Notes: generated by a model not told the origin, from the sequence alone. 64,000 nt of DNA from Paenibacillus pedocola (GCF_031599675.1 NZ_CP134223.1:3658001-3722000), one strand, 5' to 3'. Positions 16,255 to 25,507 are shown, counted from the first letter of the stretch. Numbers and translations are program-made.

Positions 16255-16770
16255 ATGTCTAGACAATTTGTGACGGAAGCCGTCATGATGGCGATCTACG
16301 GCCAGCTTCTCGTACCGCAAAGCCCTGTGGAATATATTGTGCCCTATACGACCGTAATGGAATTATATGAACTGCGGGACAGCGAAGAACCGCTCATGAA
16401 CCGGGCAGACGATGATTTGCACGTCAAACTCAAGATCCGTGAATTGATCGCTTATTTTGAGGAGCCGCTCAATTCCAAGAAGATTAACCGTTGCCTGTCT
16501 GTTCCCTGGGCGAAAAGCTCGGGCATTCTGCTCGGCGGGCAAGCGCAGATTACGATCATCAACAGCATTGACAATGCGGCTTACGGAGAGCTGTTCGACC
16601 CGATCGAGACCGAACTGCTGCTAACTTCACAGCGGGAGAAGGTACCGATTCTGACCGACCAATTCGAGCTGATCCAGCGCATCATCGAAGGCGGAATCCC
16701 GGTACAGGTGTATGACATTGACGATTTTGATTTTGCAATGGAGGAAGAAACCTTTCACCGTTCACAATGA
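16255..16770 (+). CDS. Conserved hypothetical protein of Paenibacillus type
   Basis: 171 residues starting MSRQFVTEAVMMAIYGQLLV. I recall near-identical proteins in other Paenibacillus, sometimes labelled ADP-heptose synthase, but no Rossmann or cytidylyltransferase motif is visible here and I do not accept that label. It is soluble, acidic at the C-terminus (VYDIDDFDFAMEEE). AGGAGG is six bases before the second of two adjacent ATG codons, which is taken as start. A bidirectional terminator follows. Confidence 0.75.
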   Translation: MSRQFVTEAVMMAIYGQLLVPQSPVEYIVPYTTVMELYELRDSEEPLMNRADDDLHVKLKIRELIAYFEEPLNSKKINRCLSVPWAKSSGILLGGQAQITIINSIDNAAYGELFDPIETELLLTSQREKVPILTDQFELIQRIIEGGIPVQVYDIDDFDFAMEEETFHRSQ

Positions 16771-16820
16771 TGCTGCCCCCGAATGCGGCAAGGCAGCCTT
16801 ACCGGTTCTTTTTCCTGCAC

Positions 16821-16852
16821 AAAAAGCCCCTGCCTCTTGGCAAGGGCTTTTT
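16821..16852. terminator. Bidirectional terminator
   Basis: AAAAAGCCC and GGGCTTTTT flank a CTTGCC-like inner stem; A- and T-runs lie on both sides. It serves the convergent genes at 16255-16770 and 16875-17189. Confidence 0.85.
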
Positions 16853-16874
16853 GTGTCAGACTAGGATTTCAGCC

Positions 16875-17189
16875 TCATACTTGCGAAACATTACCGGCCA
16901 CTGGCAGAGGAATATACTTATACTCAATATCATCTTCAGCTTCGACATAGATGATCGATAAGCTATAACCTTCCATGTACCAGAGATCCTGCTCCTCCAT
17001 ATAGAAAACAATGCCTTCCTGCTCTACCTGTGTGGCAGGACGCGCAGGCGCTTCAGTAGCGATTCCCAGCGAAAAACCGGGATGCAGCCCTCCGCCTGAG
17101 CTGTAACGCGGAAATAAACGGATGTAATCGCCTGTCTGCAGCGTAAGCTCCTTCTTGAACCAGGCAGCGGCTTCCGGACTAATGACCAT
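16875..17189 (-). CDS. HesB/IscA-like family protein without cysteines
   Basis: 104 residues beginning MVISPEAAAWFKKELTLQTG, with YIRLFPRYSSGGGLHPGFSL. This matches the small HesB-like proteins of Bacillus (YneR-like) that share the IscA fold. No cysteine is present, so it cannot carry a Fe-S cluster the way IscA does. Start: AAGG lies six bases before ATG 17189; an ATG two codons earlier (17195) touches the ribosome binding site, and the longer frame from 17252 has none. Function unknown. Confidence 0.8.
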   Translation of the reverse strand: MVISPEAAAWFKKELTLQTGDYIRLFPRYSSGGGLHPGFSLGIATEAPARPATQVEQEGIVFYMEEQDLWYMEGYSLSIIYVEAEDDIEYKYIPLPVAGNVSQV

Positions 17190-17394
17190 ATCCATCCTTC
17201 TTGATGCACCTCCGTTTCTTCTTATCATACTTAAAAGATGGCGGTAATCCAAATCATCCGCTCTATTTTATCATACTGCTTATTCGTAATTTGTTCAAAA
17301 TTATGTTTGACATCCGTTAGATACTGGTGATAAACTCGGAACATAACGAAGCGTCTTCAAGTTATTACCAAAAAACAATGAAAGGGTGAGCGCG

Positions 17395-17487
17395 GTGTTG
17401 ACCATTGTACCAGTTGATTTTAATAACATTGTCGGCAACTACACACAACAGCATACCGAAGCAGCCCAAGTAGTGGAAACCCACTGA
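17395..17487 (+). CDS. bmrB: Leader peptide of the BmrCD-type exporter operon (BmrB-like), 30 residues
   Basis: GTG 17395 follows AAAGGGTGAG. The product begins MLTIVPVDFNNIVGNYTQQH and ends VVETH. It lies 230 bp upstream of a bmrC-bmrD-like pair, with a folded region and a terminator in between. In B. subtilis the small upstream gene bmrB controls bmrCD by ribosome-dependent attenuation when antibiotics stall translation. Position and architecture match; I did not compare the peptide sequence itself, so the name is by context. Confidence 0.6.
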   Translation: MLTIVPVDFNNIVGNYTQQHTEAAQVVETH

Positions 17488-17532
17488 ATCATGCGCACGG
17501 CCGTACTTGATTTCAGTCAGGCTAATCTCTTC

Positions 17533-17625
17533 CATGTCTTATGTGCTGCATTATAGCACCGTGGACATGATAATCGCTGTATCTTACAGGCATATCATCC
17601 GTTTAGCGGAGGATATGCCTTTTTG
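17533..17625 (+). promoter_or_regulatory. Transcription attenuator before the BmrCD-type genes
   Basis: A first hairpin stacks CATGTC/GACATG (17533-17538, 17564-17569) on GTGCT/AGCAC (17543-17547, 17555-17559). A second, AGGCATATC-A-TCCG (17588-17601) with CGGA-G-GATATGCCT (17607-17620), is a strong terminator stem followed by TTTTTG. The leader ORF also ends in a small hairpin (AGTGG/CCACT, 17471-17485). Ribosome stalling on the leader would alter which stem forms. Confidence 0.65.
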
Positions 17626-17717
17626 TATGCTGTTAAAGAGCTGTCCACTATTGACCAGATTCGAAAGCACGCAATGAAACCGACAAAACACCTTAACACG
17701 AAAGGAAGGGATTCCCC

Positions 17718-19460
17718 TTGTTCTCCGTACTCCGCGATCTCGGCTGGTTTTTCCGCCGGGAAAAAAGGCGCTATTCTGTTGGCCTTATTCTATTAATTGT
17801 AGTTGGTGTATTGGAACTGCTGCCCCCTCGTCTGCTTGGCAATGCCATCGATGAAATTGTACGCGGTTCGATCACCTCAGGTTCCTTGATGAAATACATC
17901 GGACTTATCGTTCTAATGATGCTCATTATTTACTGGATCACTTACATCTGGATGCACAAGCTGTTCGGAGGCTCCAACCTGGTGGAACGCCTGCTGCGCT
18001 CCCGGTTCATGAACCATCTGATGACGATGACTCCCTCCTTCTTCGAAAAAAACCGTACCGGTGACCTTATGGCCCGGGCAACCAATGACATCCGCGCTGT
18101 AGCCACAACCGTCGGCTTCGGTATGCTGACGCTGGTGGACTCAACGGTCTACCTGTCCGTGGTGCTGCTGGCGATGGGATTTCTGGTCAGCTGGAAGCTG
18201 ACGCTTGCGGCGGTTCTGCCGCTTCCGCTGATCGCGGTTGCGATGATTTTCTACGGCAAGGCTATCCACGACCGCTACAGCCTGGCACAGGATGCCTTCG
18301 GTGACATGAACGACCAGGTGCTGGAATCGGTATCCGGGGTGCGCGTAATCCGTGCTTATGTGCAGGAAAGACTTGATGAGAAACGTTTTGCCGACATTAC
18401 GGATGATGTATACCGCAAAAATATGGCGGTGGCACGGGTCGATGCCTTCTTTGAGCCGACTATCCGCTTCTGCGTAGGACTGAGCTACATAATTGCCCTC
18501 ACTTATGGAATCTATCTTGTCTTCCGTAATCAAATTACACTTGGTGACCTTGTCTCCTTCAATATGTACCTCGGGATGATCGTCTGGCCGATGTTCGCCA
18601 TCGGTGAGCTGATCAATATTATGCAGCGGGGCGGCGCTTCACTTGAGCGGATCGATGAAACCACGAACACCCGTCCGGATGTGGAAGATGTCGCCCAGCC
18701 GGTTCCGGTGGCCCAGCCTACCAGTATTGAACTAAAAGATGTAACCTTCCGCTATCCGACTTCAACCGTCGATAATCTCAGCGGAGTGAGCTTCTCTCTG
18801 TCCCAGGGGCAGACACTGGGTGTAGTCGGCCGCACCGGCAGCGGTAAATCGACGCTGCTGAAGCAGCTGCTGCATGAGTATCCGGCCGGCCAAGGTGAAA
18901 TCAGGATCTCCGATGTTCCTATTCAGAACATCGCGCTTGATCAATTGCACAGCTGGATGGGCTATGTGCCGCAGGAGCAGATCCTCTTCTCCAAGTCGGT
19001 GCGTGAGAACATCCAGTTCGGCCACCATAACGCCAGTGATGAACTGATTATGCAAGCGATCACTGCAGCCGCCTTCCAGAATGACCTGGGCACCTTGTCT
19101 GACGGTCTGGATACACTGGTCGGCGAACGCGGCGTCTCCCTCTCCGGAGGACAGAAGCAGCGCGTCTCCATCTCCAGAGCGTTCATCGCGAATCCGGACA
19201 TTCTGATTCTGGACGATGCGCTGTCTGCCGTTGATGCGCGTACCGAAGCCCGGATTATCGGGAATATCCGCGAGGAACGCGCCGGCAAAACCACACTGAT
19301 CTCCACCCACCGCCTCTCTGCTGTTGAGCATGCCGATCTGATCGTCGTGCTGGATAACGGGCATATTATTGAACGCGGAACACATCAGGAGCTGCTGGCC
19401 ATGAACGGATGGTACCGTGAGCAGTTTGACCGCCAGCAGGTGGAGAACAATCTGGACTAA
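17718..19460 (+). CDS. bmrC: Heterodimeric multidrug ABC exporter, degenerate-site subunit (BmrC/YheI-like)
   Basis: 580 residues. Six membrane helices, then a nucleotide-binding domain: Walker A GRTGSGKST (371-379), Q-loop YVPQEQILFSKSVREN, signature LSGGQKQR (475-482) and Walker B ILILDD. Asp500 replaces the usual catalytic Glu, so its own ATP site is degenerate, as in BmrC. It pairs with the next gene product and should expel drugs across the membrane. The start is TTG 17718 behind GGAAGGG. Expression is probably controlled by the leader and attenuator at 17395-17625. Confidence 0.93.
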   Translation: MFSVLRDLGWFFRREKRRYSVGLILLIVVGVLELLPPRLLGNAIDEIVRGSITSGSLMKYIGLIVLMMLIIYWITYIWMHKLFGGSNLVERLLRSRFMNHLMTMTPSFFEKNRTGDLMARATNDIRAVATTVGFGMLTLVDSTVYLSVVLLAMGFLVSWKLTLAAVLPLPLIAVAMIFYGKAIHDRYSLAQDAFGDMNDQVLESVSGVRVIRAYVQERLDEKRFADITDDVYRKNMAVARVDAFFEPTIRFCVGLSYIIALTYGIYLVFRNQITLGDLVSFNMYLGMIVWPMFAIGELINIMQRGGASLERIDETTNTRPDVEDVAQPVPVAQPTSIELKDVTFRYPTSTVDNLSGVSFSLSQGQTLGVVGRTGSGKSTLLKQLLHEYPAGQGEIRISDVPIQNIALDQLHSWMGYVPQEQILFSKSVRENIQFGHHNASDELIMQAITAAAFQNDLGTLSDGLDTLVGERGVSLSGGQKQRVSISRAFIANPDILILDDALSAVDARTEARIIGNIREERAGKTTLISTHRLSAVEHADLIVVLDNGHIIERGTHQELLAMNGWYREQFDRQQVENNLD

Positions 19461-19491
19461 TTCATGAATAACATATAGGGAGGTGTCACCG

Positions 19492-21582
19492 TTGACACAG
19501 AGTACAGGCAAACGTCTGCTGCAGTACGCACTGACTGCCAAAAAAACCTTCATCGCAGCGCTTCTGCTGCTGACCATCGGCGTAGCGGCTGAGCTGGCGG
19601 GTCCTTTTATCGCCAAGAACATGATCGACAACCATCTGCTCGGGATTGAGAAGCCATACTTTCAGACCTCCTCTTCCGAAGATGCGGCTGAATATAAGAA
19701 TAACTTCTATAAACGCGGCGACCGATTTACCGGGGATGAAGCCAAAGGCCAGGAGATCCGCCTGCTGCAGGTAGGCAAGAGCTTCTATTTCATCAATGAA
19801 GCAGTCAGCCAGCCCGAAGGGGACCGTTCCTTCAAGGATGGGGAGCTGCAGATCAAGTACGGGGATCAAATCTCCGTCTATCCGGCCGTAAAGCTGTCCG
19901 CAGACGAATTATTTGCTTTTTATAAGCCTGAATTTCCGGGGATTTATGAGCTGGTTGGGCTGTATGCCATCTTCCTGGTCATTTCAATTCTGGCCGAATT
20001 CGGCAAAACCTACTGGCTGCAATCGTCAGCCAATCAGGTGATCCGCAAGCTGCGGACCGACGTATACGCTCATATCCAGCGGCTTCCGGTATACTTTTTT
20101 GACAATCTGCCTGCGGGCAAGGTCGTCTCCCGGGTCACCAATGACACGGAAGCAGTGAAAGACCTGTTTATTGCAGTACTATCCAATTTCAGCACAGGCA
20201 TTATTAATATCATTGGTGTGTATGTTGCCCTGTTCCTGCTCGATGTGCGGCTTGGCCTGATCAGCTTGTTCATTGTGCCAATTATTGTACTGTGGATCGT
20301 GCTGTACCGTAAAGTAGCGACTAAATACAATACGATCATCCGTTCAAGGCTGAGTGAAATCAATGCCATTATTAACGAGTCGATCCAAGGAATGTCGATC
20401 ATCCGGATTTTCCGCCGCCAGAAGCAGAGCCGCGAAGAATTCGAGCATCTCAACGATGATTATATGAAATATCAGAATAAAATGCTTAATCTGAATGCCC
20501 TCACCTCCCACAATCTCGTGAATTCACTGCGTAATCTCTCCTTTGTGCTGGTGCTGTGGTATTTCGGATTCGGCAGTCTAAGCGGCTCCACTTTCGTGTC
20601 GCTTGGCGTCCTCTATGCTTTTGTCGATGTGCTCGGACGGATGTTCCAGCCGATTACCGGTATGGTGAACCAGCTTGCGAACCTGGATAGCTCCATGGTC
20701 TCCGCAGGCCGCGTATTTACACTGATGGATGAGCCGGGTGAGCCGGTTACAGACGGTACGATGCCGCGCTACAAGGGCAATGTGGTGTTCAATAACGTCT
20801 CCTTCGCCTACAAAAAAGACTTCGTCCTGCGTGATATATCCTTTGAAGCGCGTCCGGGTGAAACGGTAGCCTTGGTCGGCCACACCGGTTCGGGAAAAAG
20901 CTCGATCATCAATCTGCTGTTCCGCTTCTATGATCCGCAGCGGGGTACAATCACGATTGACGGCCAGGAGGTTACCTCCATTCCCAAGCAGTGGCTGCGC
21001 AGCCACATGGGGATCGTGCTTCAGGACCCGTATCTCTTCACCGGCACCATCGCTTCCAATGTCAGTCTCGGGGATGAACGCATCAGCCGGGAGCGGGTAG
21101 AACGGGCGCTGCGTGAAGTCGGCGCGGATAAACTGCTGTCCCATCTGCCGCTCGGCTTCGATGAACCGGTAGTAGAGAAAGGCAGTACACTTTCCGCCGG
21201 CCAGCGCCAGCTGATCTCCTTCGCCCGGGCACTTTCGTTCGATCCGGCGATTCTTATTCTGGATGAGGCGACCTCCAATATCGATACTGAAACGGAGAGT
21301 ATTATTCAGGAAGCGCTGGAGGTGCTTAAGAAAGGCCGCACCACCTTTATCATCGCCCACCGCCTGTCGACCATCCGCAGCGCAGACCAGATTCTGGTGC
21401 TGCACCACGGAGAGATCGTCGAGCGCGGCAGCCATGATGAACTGATGGCGCTGGGAGGCCGCTACTTCCGGATGTATCAGCTCCAGCTCGGGGCCGGCGC
21501 TGCGGGTGCAGCGGAAACTCCAGCTGTGTTTGCAGAGCCTTCCGAAGCTGCGGTACTGCAGCCTTCACTTAAGCAAGGGTAA
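19492..21582 (+). CDS. bmrD: Heterodimeric multidrug ABC exporter, catalytic subunit (BmrD/YheH-like)
   Basis: 696 residues. Between membrane helices 1 and 2 there is an extra domain of about 100 residues (roughly 50-150), a feature of BmrD. Walker A GHTGSGKSS (463-471), Walker B ILILDEATS with catalytic Glu592, and a divergent signature LSAGQRQ. Together with BmrC this gives one competent and one degenerate ATP site. TTG 19492 is chosen because GGGAGG lies eight bases before it; this start puts the Glu at 592, the number I recall for B. subtilis BmrD. The C-terminus carries an Ala-rich tail. A strong terminator follows. Confidence 0.93.
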   Translation: MTQSTGKRLLQYALTAKKTFIAALLLLTIGVAAELAGPFIAKNMIDNHLLGIEKPYFQTSSSEDAAEYKNNFYKRGDRFTGDEAKGQEIRLLQVGKSFYFINEAVSQPEGDRSFKDGELQIKYGDQISVYPAVKLSADELFAFYKPEFPGIYELVGLYAIFLVISILAEFGKTYWLQSSANQVIRKLRTDVYAHIQRLPVYFFDNLPAGKVVSRVTNDTEAVKDLFIAVLSNFSTGIINIIGVYVALFLLDVRLGLISLFIVPIIVLWIVLYRKVATKYNTIIRSRLSEINAIINESIQGMSIIRIFRRQKQSREEFEHLNDDYMKYQNKMLNLNALTSHNLVNSLRNLSFVLVLWYFGFGSLSGSTFVSLGVLYAFVDVLGRMFQPITGMVNQLANLDSSMVSAGRVFTLMDEPGEPVTDGTMPRYKGNVVFNNVSFAYKKDFVLRDISFEARPGETVALVGHTGSGKSSIINLLFRFYDPQRGTITIDGQEVTSIPKQWLRSHMGIVLQDPYLFTGTIASNVSLGDERISRERVERALREVGADKLLSHLPLGFDEPVVEKGSTLSAGQRQLISFARALSFDPAILILDEATSNIDTETESIIQEALEVLKKGRTTFIIAHRLSTIRSADQILVLHHGEIVERGSHDELMALGGRYFRMYQLQLGAGAAGAAETPAVFAEPSEAAVLQPSLKQG

Positions 21583-21608
21583 GTCACACTGCCCATAGCT
21601 TGGAATCC

Positions 21609-21647
21609 AAAAAAGACAGTCCTCAGTTAATGAGGACTGTCTTTTTT
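21609..21647. terminator. Terminator after bmrD
   Basis: GACAGTCCTCA and TGAGGACTGTC form a perfect 11-bp stem flanked by A6 and T6. Confidence 0.92.
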
Positions 21648-21774
21648 ACTGTCTTTTTTGAAGAGAAGCGAACCTAATCATGCCCCGCCCGTTGTTGCAG
21701 AAGAATTACATTGAAGATGGAACATTTGTTCTATATAATGGTAAACAATACATAAATGAACGGAGGAAACTAAT

Positions 21775-23055
21775 GTGATTACCTATAGACTGAGCAAGCA
21801 GCAGGCCCGGATGTTTTTGCTGCATCACCAGCGTCTGGTTCCTGGTGGTCTTCCTGGCGGTAAGCAGAGTATCGTTGAGTATGTCCGTCATGTTGGCTGT
21901 ATTCAATATGATCCGCTCAGCATTGCCGGACATAATCATGAGCTTGTGCTTCAGGCACGTGTTCCGGGTTTTGTCCCCGGGCTGGCGAATGAACTGCTGT
22001 ACACAGACAGAATACTGTACGACGGCTGGGACAAGAATATGTCGATCTACTGCACAGAGGACTGGCCCTATTTTCGCCGGTTAAGAGACCAGGCGTTAGC
22101 GCGGCAACATGGAAATGAAGTTCTGCTGAAGACGATAATGCAAGTACGGGAAGCGCTAATCGAGCGCGGGCCGCTGTCTTCTCTGGATCTGGAAGGGAAA
22201 GAGAAAATGAACTGGGCCTGGGCCCCGGCCAGAATCACACGGGCTGCATTGGAAACGATGTATTTCCGGGGCGAAGTTTCCGTACACCACCGTGTACATA
22301 CCCGCCGTTATTACGACTTCACCGCCAATCTGCTGCCGGAACGTATTCTAAACGCCGATGAGCCTAATCCCACACAAGAGCAATATAATGACTGGTATGT
22401 GCTGCGGCGTATCGGCAGTATCGGGCTGCAATGGAATAAATCCGGTGACGGCTGGCTCGGTATTTCCGGCCTGAAGAGCAAGGAGCGGACTGCGGCTGTA
22501 CAGCGCCTGCTGCTGAATGACAGTATACGTGAGGTATATGTAGAGGGTCTTAAGCTTCCGCTGTATATGCGGAGTCAAGATGCACCGGAGCTTGAAGCTG
22601 TGCTGCTGCGGGAAGCAGAAGGAGCCGATAACCCGGCCGGAGCCAAGAATGGAGGCACGTTCGCGGCTGCGCTGGCTCCGCTTGATAATCTGCTGTGGGA
22701 CAGAGAGCTGATCCGGCAGCTGTTCGGGTTCCATTACCGCTGGGAGGTATACAAACCTGCAGCAGAACGGGAATTCGGCTATTATGTGCTGCCTCTGCTC
22801 TGCGGCGACCGTTTTGCGGCCAGATTTGAGCCGGTAATGAACCGGAAAAACGGTGTTCTGTCGATCAACAGCTGGTGGTGGGAGCCCGGCGAAACCCTTA
22901 CCGCCGAAATGATTCCGGTGATCGCTGATGCTATCGCATCGCTGGCCCGCTGTAACAGAGCGGTCAGCGTAGCTTTTTCACCTGAAGTCATCCAAGGCTG
23001 CGGTCTTCAGGAGTTGTCGGATGCGGTAAGTGACCTGTGCAATGTACAAGCATAG
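21775..23055 (+). CDS. YcaQ-like winged-helix protein (AlkZ/AlkX-type DNA glycosylase family)
   Basis: 426 residues. The N-terminus has RLSKQQARMFLLHHQRLVPG and VRHVGCIQYDPLSIAGHNHE, the family's QxDxI-like region; the C-terminal part has LAPLDNLLWDRELIRQLFGF and YVLPLLCGDRFAARFEPVMN. These are hallmarks of the COG3214 HTH_42 superfamily. Members in Streptomyces and E. coli (AlkZ, YcaQ/AlkX) remove interstrand crosslinks and alkylated bases. The start is GTG 21775 behind GGAGG; the ATG one base upstream is in another frame and stops at once. A long perfect hairpin follows. Repair activity here is inferred. Confidence 0.85.
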   Translation: MITYRLSKQQARMFLLHHQRLVPGGLPGGKQSIVEYVRHVGCIQYDPLSIAGHNHELVLQARVPGFVPGLANELLYTDRILYDGWDKNMSIYCTEDWPYFRRLRDQALARQHGNEVLLKTIMQVREALIERGPLSSLDLEGKEKMNWAWAPARITRAALETMYFRGEVSVHHRVHTRRYYDFTANLLPERILNADEPNPTQEQYNDWYVLRRIGSIGLQWNKSGDGWLGISGLKSKERTAAVQRLLLNDSIREVYVEGLKLPLYMRSQDAPELEAVLLREAEGADNPAGAKNGGTFAAALAPLDNLLWDRELIRQLFGFHYRWEVYKPAAEREFGYYVLPLLCGDRFAARFEPVMNRKNGVLSINSWWWEPGETLTAEMIPVIADAIASLARCNRAVSVAFSPEVIQGCGLQELSDAVSDLCNVQA

Positions 23056-23080
23056 ATTATGGTAATTATTCTATAAACAA

Positions 23081-23123
23081 AGAGACTCTCTATACACAGA
23101 TAATCTGTGTATAGAGAGTCTCT
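23081..23123. terminator. Perfect 21-bp hairpin between convergent genes
   Basis: AGAGACTCTCTATACACAGA (23081-23100) and its complement (up to 23123) form an unbroken stem with a one-base loop centre at 23102. There is no long T-run, but it is placed for bidirectional termination. Confidence 0.7.
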
Positions 23124-23212
23124 AATGGACGTTATGTATATCCATATCTTCTTAAATGGCTATTCTAGCTATACGTCCGATGCCTGTAAAGAGAATCCGC
23201 TTAATATTCCCT

Positions 23213-23680
23213 TCATTCAATAAACCGCTCCTCTTCCAGCCCCAGTTTCGTATACATCTCCGTGCAATACCCCTGCAATTTAATTTCCAGTCTGCTGGCC
23301 TTGTTCTTAAATCTTTTCAGCTCGCGGATCATATGCGCCCTGCCCCCCGGAGTAAAGGTCTCCTGGATACGCTCCTTGAAATAGTCATGAACGATGTGGT
23401 TGCGCTGCTTCCATACGGCCTGCAGCTGGTTCGTCTCTTCTTCCGAGAATGGAAAATGATGCTGGATTTCTTTGATGAGCTGGCCGAGTGAATTGCTGAG
23501 TTTGCGCTGATACAAATCTGAGAGATCCGCTTCTGTAGGCGTTTTCCCCTGAGACAGCTTCGTGAGCAGCAGCAGGTTGGTCAACTGCTGTTCCAGAGCC
23601 TGACAATAATAGACTGCCAGTCCGAAATAAGCAAATAGCTCTTTGGATTGTTCACTCTCCGGTAGTTGTGTATCCTTCAT
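23213..23680 (-). CDS. HEPN-like small protein, unknown function
   Basis: 155 residues, almost all helical. Around residues 88-101 it has QAVWKQRNHIVHDYFKERI; the Arg93-x4-His98 spacing matches the R-x4-6-H motif of HEPN domains, which often act as RNases in toxin-antitoxin and defence systems. No partner antitoxin (MNT or similar) sits beside it. GGGGAGG precedes ATG 23680. It could equally be a housekeeping HEPN-fold protein or a chance motif in a helical bundle. Confidence 0.6.
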   Translation of the reverse strand: MKDTQLPESEQSKELFAYFGLAVYYCQALEQQLTNLLLLTKLSQGKTPTEADLSDLYQRKLSNSLGQLIKEIQHHFPFSEEETNQLQAVWKQRNHIVHDYFKERIQETFTPGGRAHMIRELKRFKNKASRLEIKLQGYCTEMYTKLGLEEERFIE

Positions 23681-23717
23681 CTTTCCTCCCCTTCTTTATC
23701 TGTATATTTTTATTGTC

Positions 23718-24431
23718 TCATAAATTCTTACCGTAATCCATGTGGCCCGAGCGGTACAAATAAAACCCGCACAACAGTATAATGTACACCAGAACATGGG
23801 CAAAAGAGCCAAGCAGACTCATAAAGGACAGCTCGTCCGCGTTCATTAGCGCATTCATCATCGGTGCTGCCGGAGGTAAGAACACAGGTACCACCGGACC
23901 TGGAATGAGCTCTTCCAGCTTCTTGCCGCCGACGGACACAATCAGAATAATCAAGAGAATTCCAATAGCATAGCTGCTTTTGGGAACCCAGGAAGTCTGT
24001 AAATAGAGGGCAATGGATATACCGAGCATGCCCAGCAGCATATGCCCGGCAAGAGCCAGTGTCATGTGGTAAAGCCCGGCAGGCTGAGCGAAGCTCCCGG
24101 TCATAACCGGATAAACAACCGTCAGCAGTGCCAGCACCAGTGTAAGCAAAGCAAGCGTCAGTATCCCTCCCAGACCATATTTCACGCTACTCCGCAAATG
24201 AACAATGGTTACCTGCCGCTGCACCGCCTGTTCATGGTTAAGAAAGCTGAGTCCCATCCAGGCACAGCCGATAAACAGAATGACGGCGGTAGCCGCATAG
24301 CTGCTCATTACCGGATTAGGCTTATAGGTATAGAGAAAGAGCACGGAGATTACAATGGAGGCTACTGGTGCAAAATACCGCTGCGATGACGTATAACTCT
24401 TCAGCATATAGGTGATAAGCGGTCTCATCAT
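23718..24431 (-). CDS. ABC transporter permease subunit (ABC-2-like)
   Basis: 237 residues with six hydrophobic segments (SSYAATAVILFIGCAWMGLS, MLLGMLGISIALYLQTSWVP and others). ATG 24431 overlaps the ATPase stop as ATGA and follows GGGGAGG, so it is translationally coupled to it. The membrane topology is that of ABC-2-type permeases. The solute is unknown; such two-gene systems usually export peptides, lipids or antibiotics. Confidence 0.82.
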   Translation of the reverse strand: MMRPLITYMLKSYTSSQRYFAPVASIVISVLFLYTYKPNPVMSSYAATAVILFIGCAWMGLSFLNHEQAVQRQVTIVHLRSSVKYGLGGILTLALLTLVLALLTVVYPVMTGSFAQPAGLYHMTLALAGHMLLGMLGISIALYLQTSWVPKSSYAIGILLIILIVSVGGKKLEELIPGPVVPVFLPPAAPMMNALMNADELSFMSLLGSFAHVLVYIILLCGFYLYRSGHMDYGKNL

Positions 24432-25354
24432 GCGGTGGCCTCCCCGCTCTGTTTTGGATCCATCCACTGTTCAAGTCCGCACTTTCCGCTGCGTTGTTCC
24501 AGCGATAGCACCGATCCGCCCAAGTCCAGGATATGACGCAAGAATTCGTCCGTCCAGGCAGTTTCCACTTCCCATTCCATACACTCTTCTCCAGTGTAGC
24601 GATGATGAACGTACTGGGAGGAAATATAGCCGGTTAGTTCTGTCATTGCTGTATGTGCCTGTTGCGTAAACGCTGTGCTTAATATGTATGATGAAGGCTT
24701 ATCCCGAAGCTTCCCTGCATCTGTTATCATCAGTGTCCTGCCCGCCTGAAGCACATGTACTCCGGCATCCAGAGCTTCTACACAGAATGGTTCATGGACG
24801 GAGAAGACGAGGGCTGTACCGCTGCATTTCAATTCCTTCAGGAGTTCTATAAGCGTATGCTGTGCCGGGAGATCAAGTCCGGACAAAGGTTCATCCAGCA
24901 GCAGCAGCTCCGGCTCACCAAGCAGGCTCTGAATCAGATTCACCTTTTGGAGCATGCCCTTGGAGTACCCTGTCATGGCCTGTTTACGAAACGGCGTAAG
25001 CTGAAAAGCCTCAAGCAGCTGAACAATCTTATTCTTAAGCAGCGCCGCTGACATTCCGCTAATCCGGCCCATGCTATTTAAATACTCTTCCGCTGACATC
25101 TTGAGCCCGGGAAACGCCTCAGGCGCATAACTAATTCTTAGCTTCTGTTTCGCCGGGAGCAGGCTTCCGGAAGAAAGTTTGAGCAGCCCGGCTAGAATCG
25201 CAAGCAGCGTGCTTTTGCCTGAGCCGTTGCGTCCGATTAGAGCTGTGGCTGTTCCGGTATCTATTGTCATGGATATATCATTTAGAACCGGGTGACCATT
25301 ATACAGCTTGGTTGCCCCGGATAAATGTAACAAGTGCTGCTGTTGAAGTGTCAT
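24428..25354 (-). CDS. ABC transporter ATP-binding protein
   Basis: 308 residues. Walker A GRNGSGKST, signature region TGYSKGMLQKVNLIQSLLGE (divergent YSKGM), Walker B LLLLDEPLSGLD and switch His in FSVHEP. After the ATPase domain (about 215 residues) there is a further domain of about 90 residues, often found in exporter-type ATPases of the CcmA/YxlF group. GGGGGAG precedes ATG 25354. It is the first gene of a two-gene operon with the permease at 23718-24431. Confidence 0.9.
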   Translation of the reverse strand: MTLQQQHLLHLSGATKLYNGHPVLNDISMTIDTGTATALIGRNGSGKSTLLAILAGLLKLSSGSLLPAKQKLRISYAPEAFPGLKMSAEEYLNSMGRISGMSAALLKNKIVQLLEAFQLTPFRKQAMTGYSKGMLQKVNLIQSLLGEPELLLLDEPLSGLDLPAQHTLIELLKELKCSGTALVFSVHEPFCVEALDAGVHVLQAGRTLMITDAGKLRDKPSSYILSTAFTQQAHTAMTELTGYISSQYVHHRYTGEECMEWEVETAWTDEFLRHILDLGGSVLSLEQRSGKCGLEQWMDPKQSGEATA

Positions 25355-25507
25355 TCCGCTGACTCCCCCTCAGAGATAAGCTTACCTGCAAATTTCATGA
25401 TGATAGAAGCGGCAGCAGAAGCCGCCTCATTTACTTCTTAAACTATTCGCCGGATTACCCTTGCTTTCCTCTTGGAGCTGAGAGTTTGACTGACGAATCC
25501 AAACAAA

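Noticed and set aside
16255..16770. ADP-heptose synthase annotation
   Set aside because: No nucleotidyltransferase or kinase motif is visible; the label seems to be carried over from old database entries.
16875..17189. IscA-type Fe-S carrier
   Set aside because: The protein has no cysteine at all.
18762..19631. Minus-strand frame opposite bmrC (289 codons), and a similar one at 20578-21435
   Set aside because: Antisense shadows of strongly conserved ATPase domains; no ribosome binding sites.
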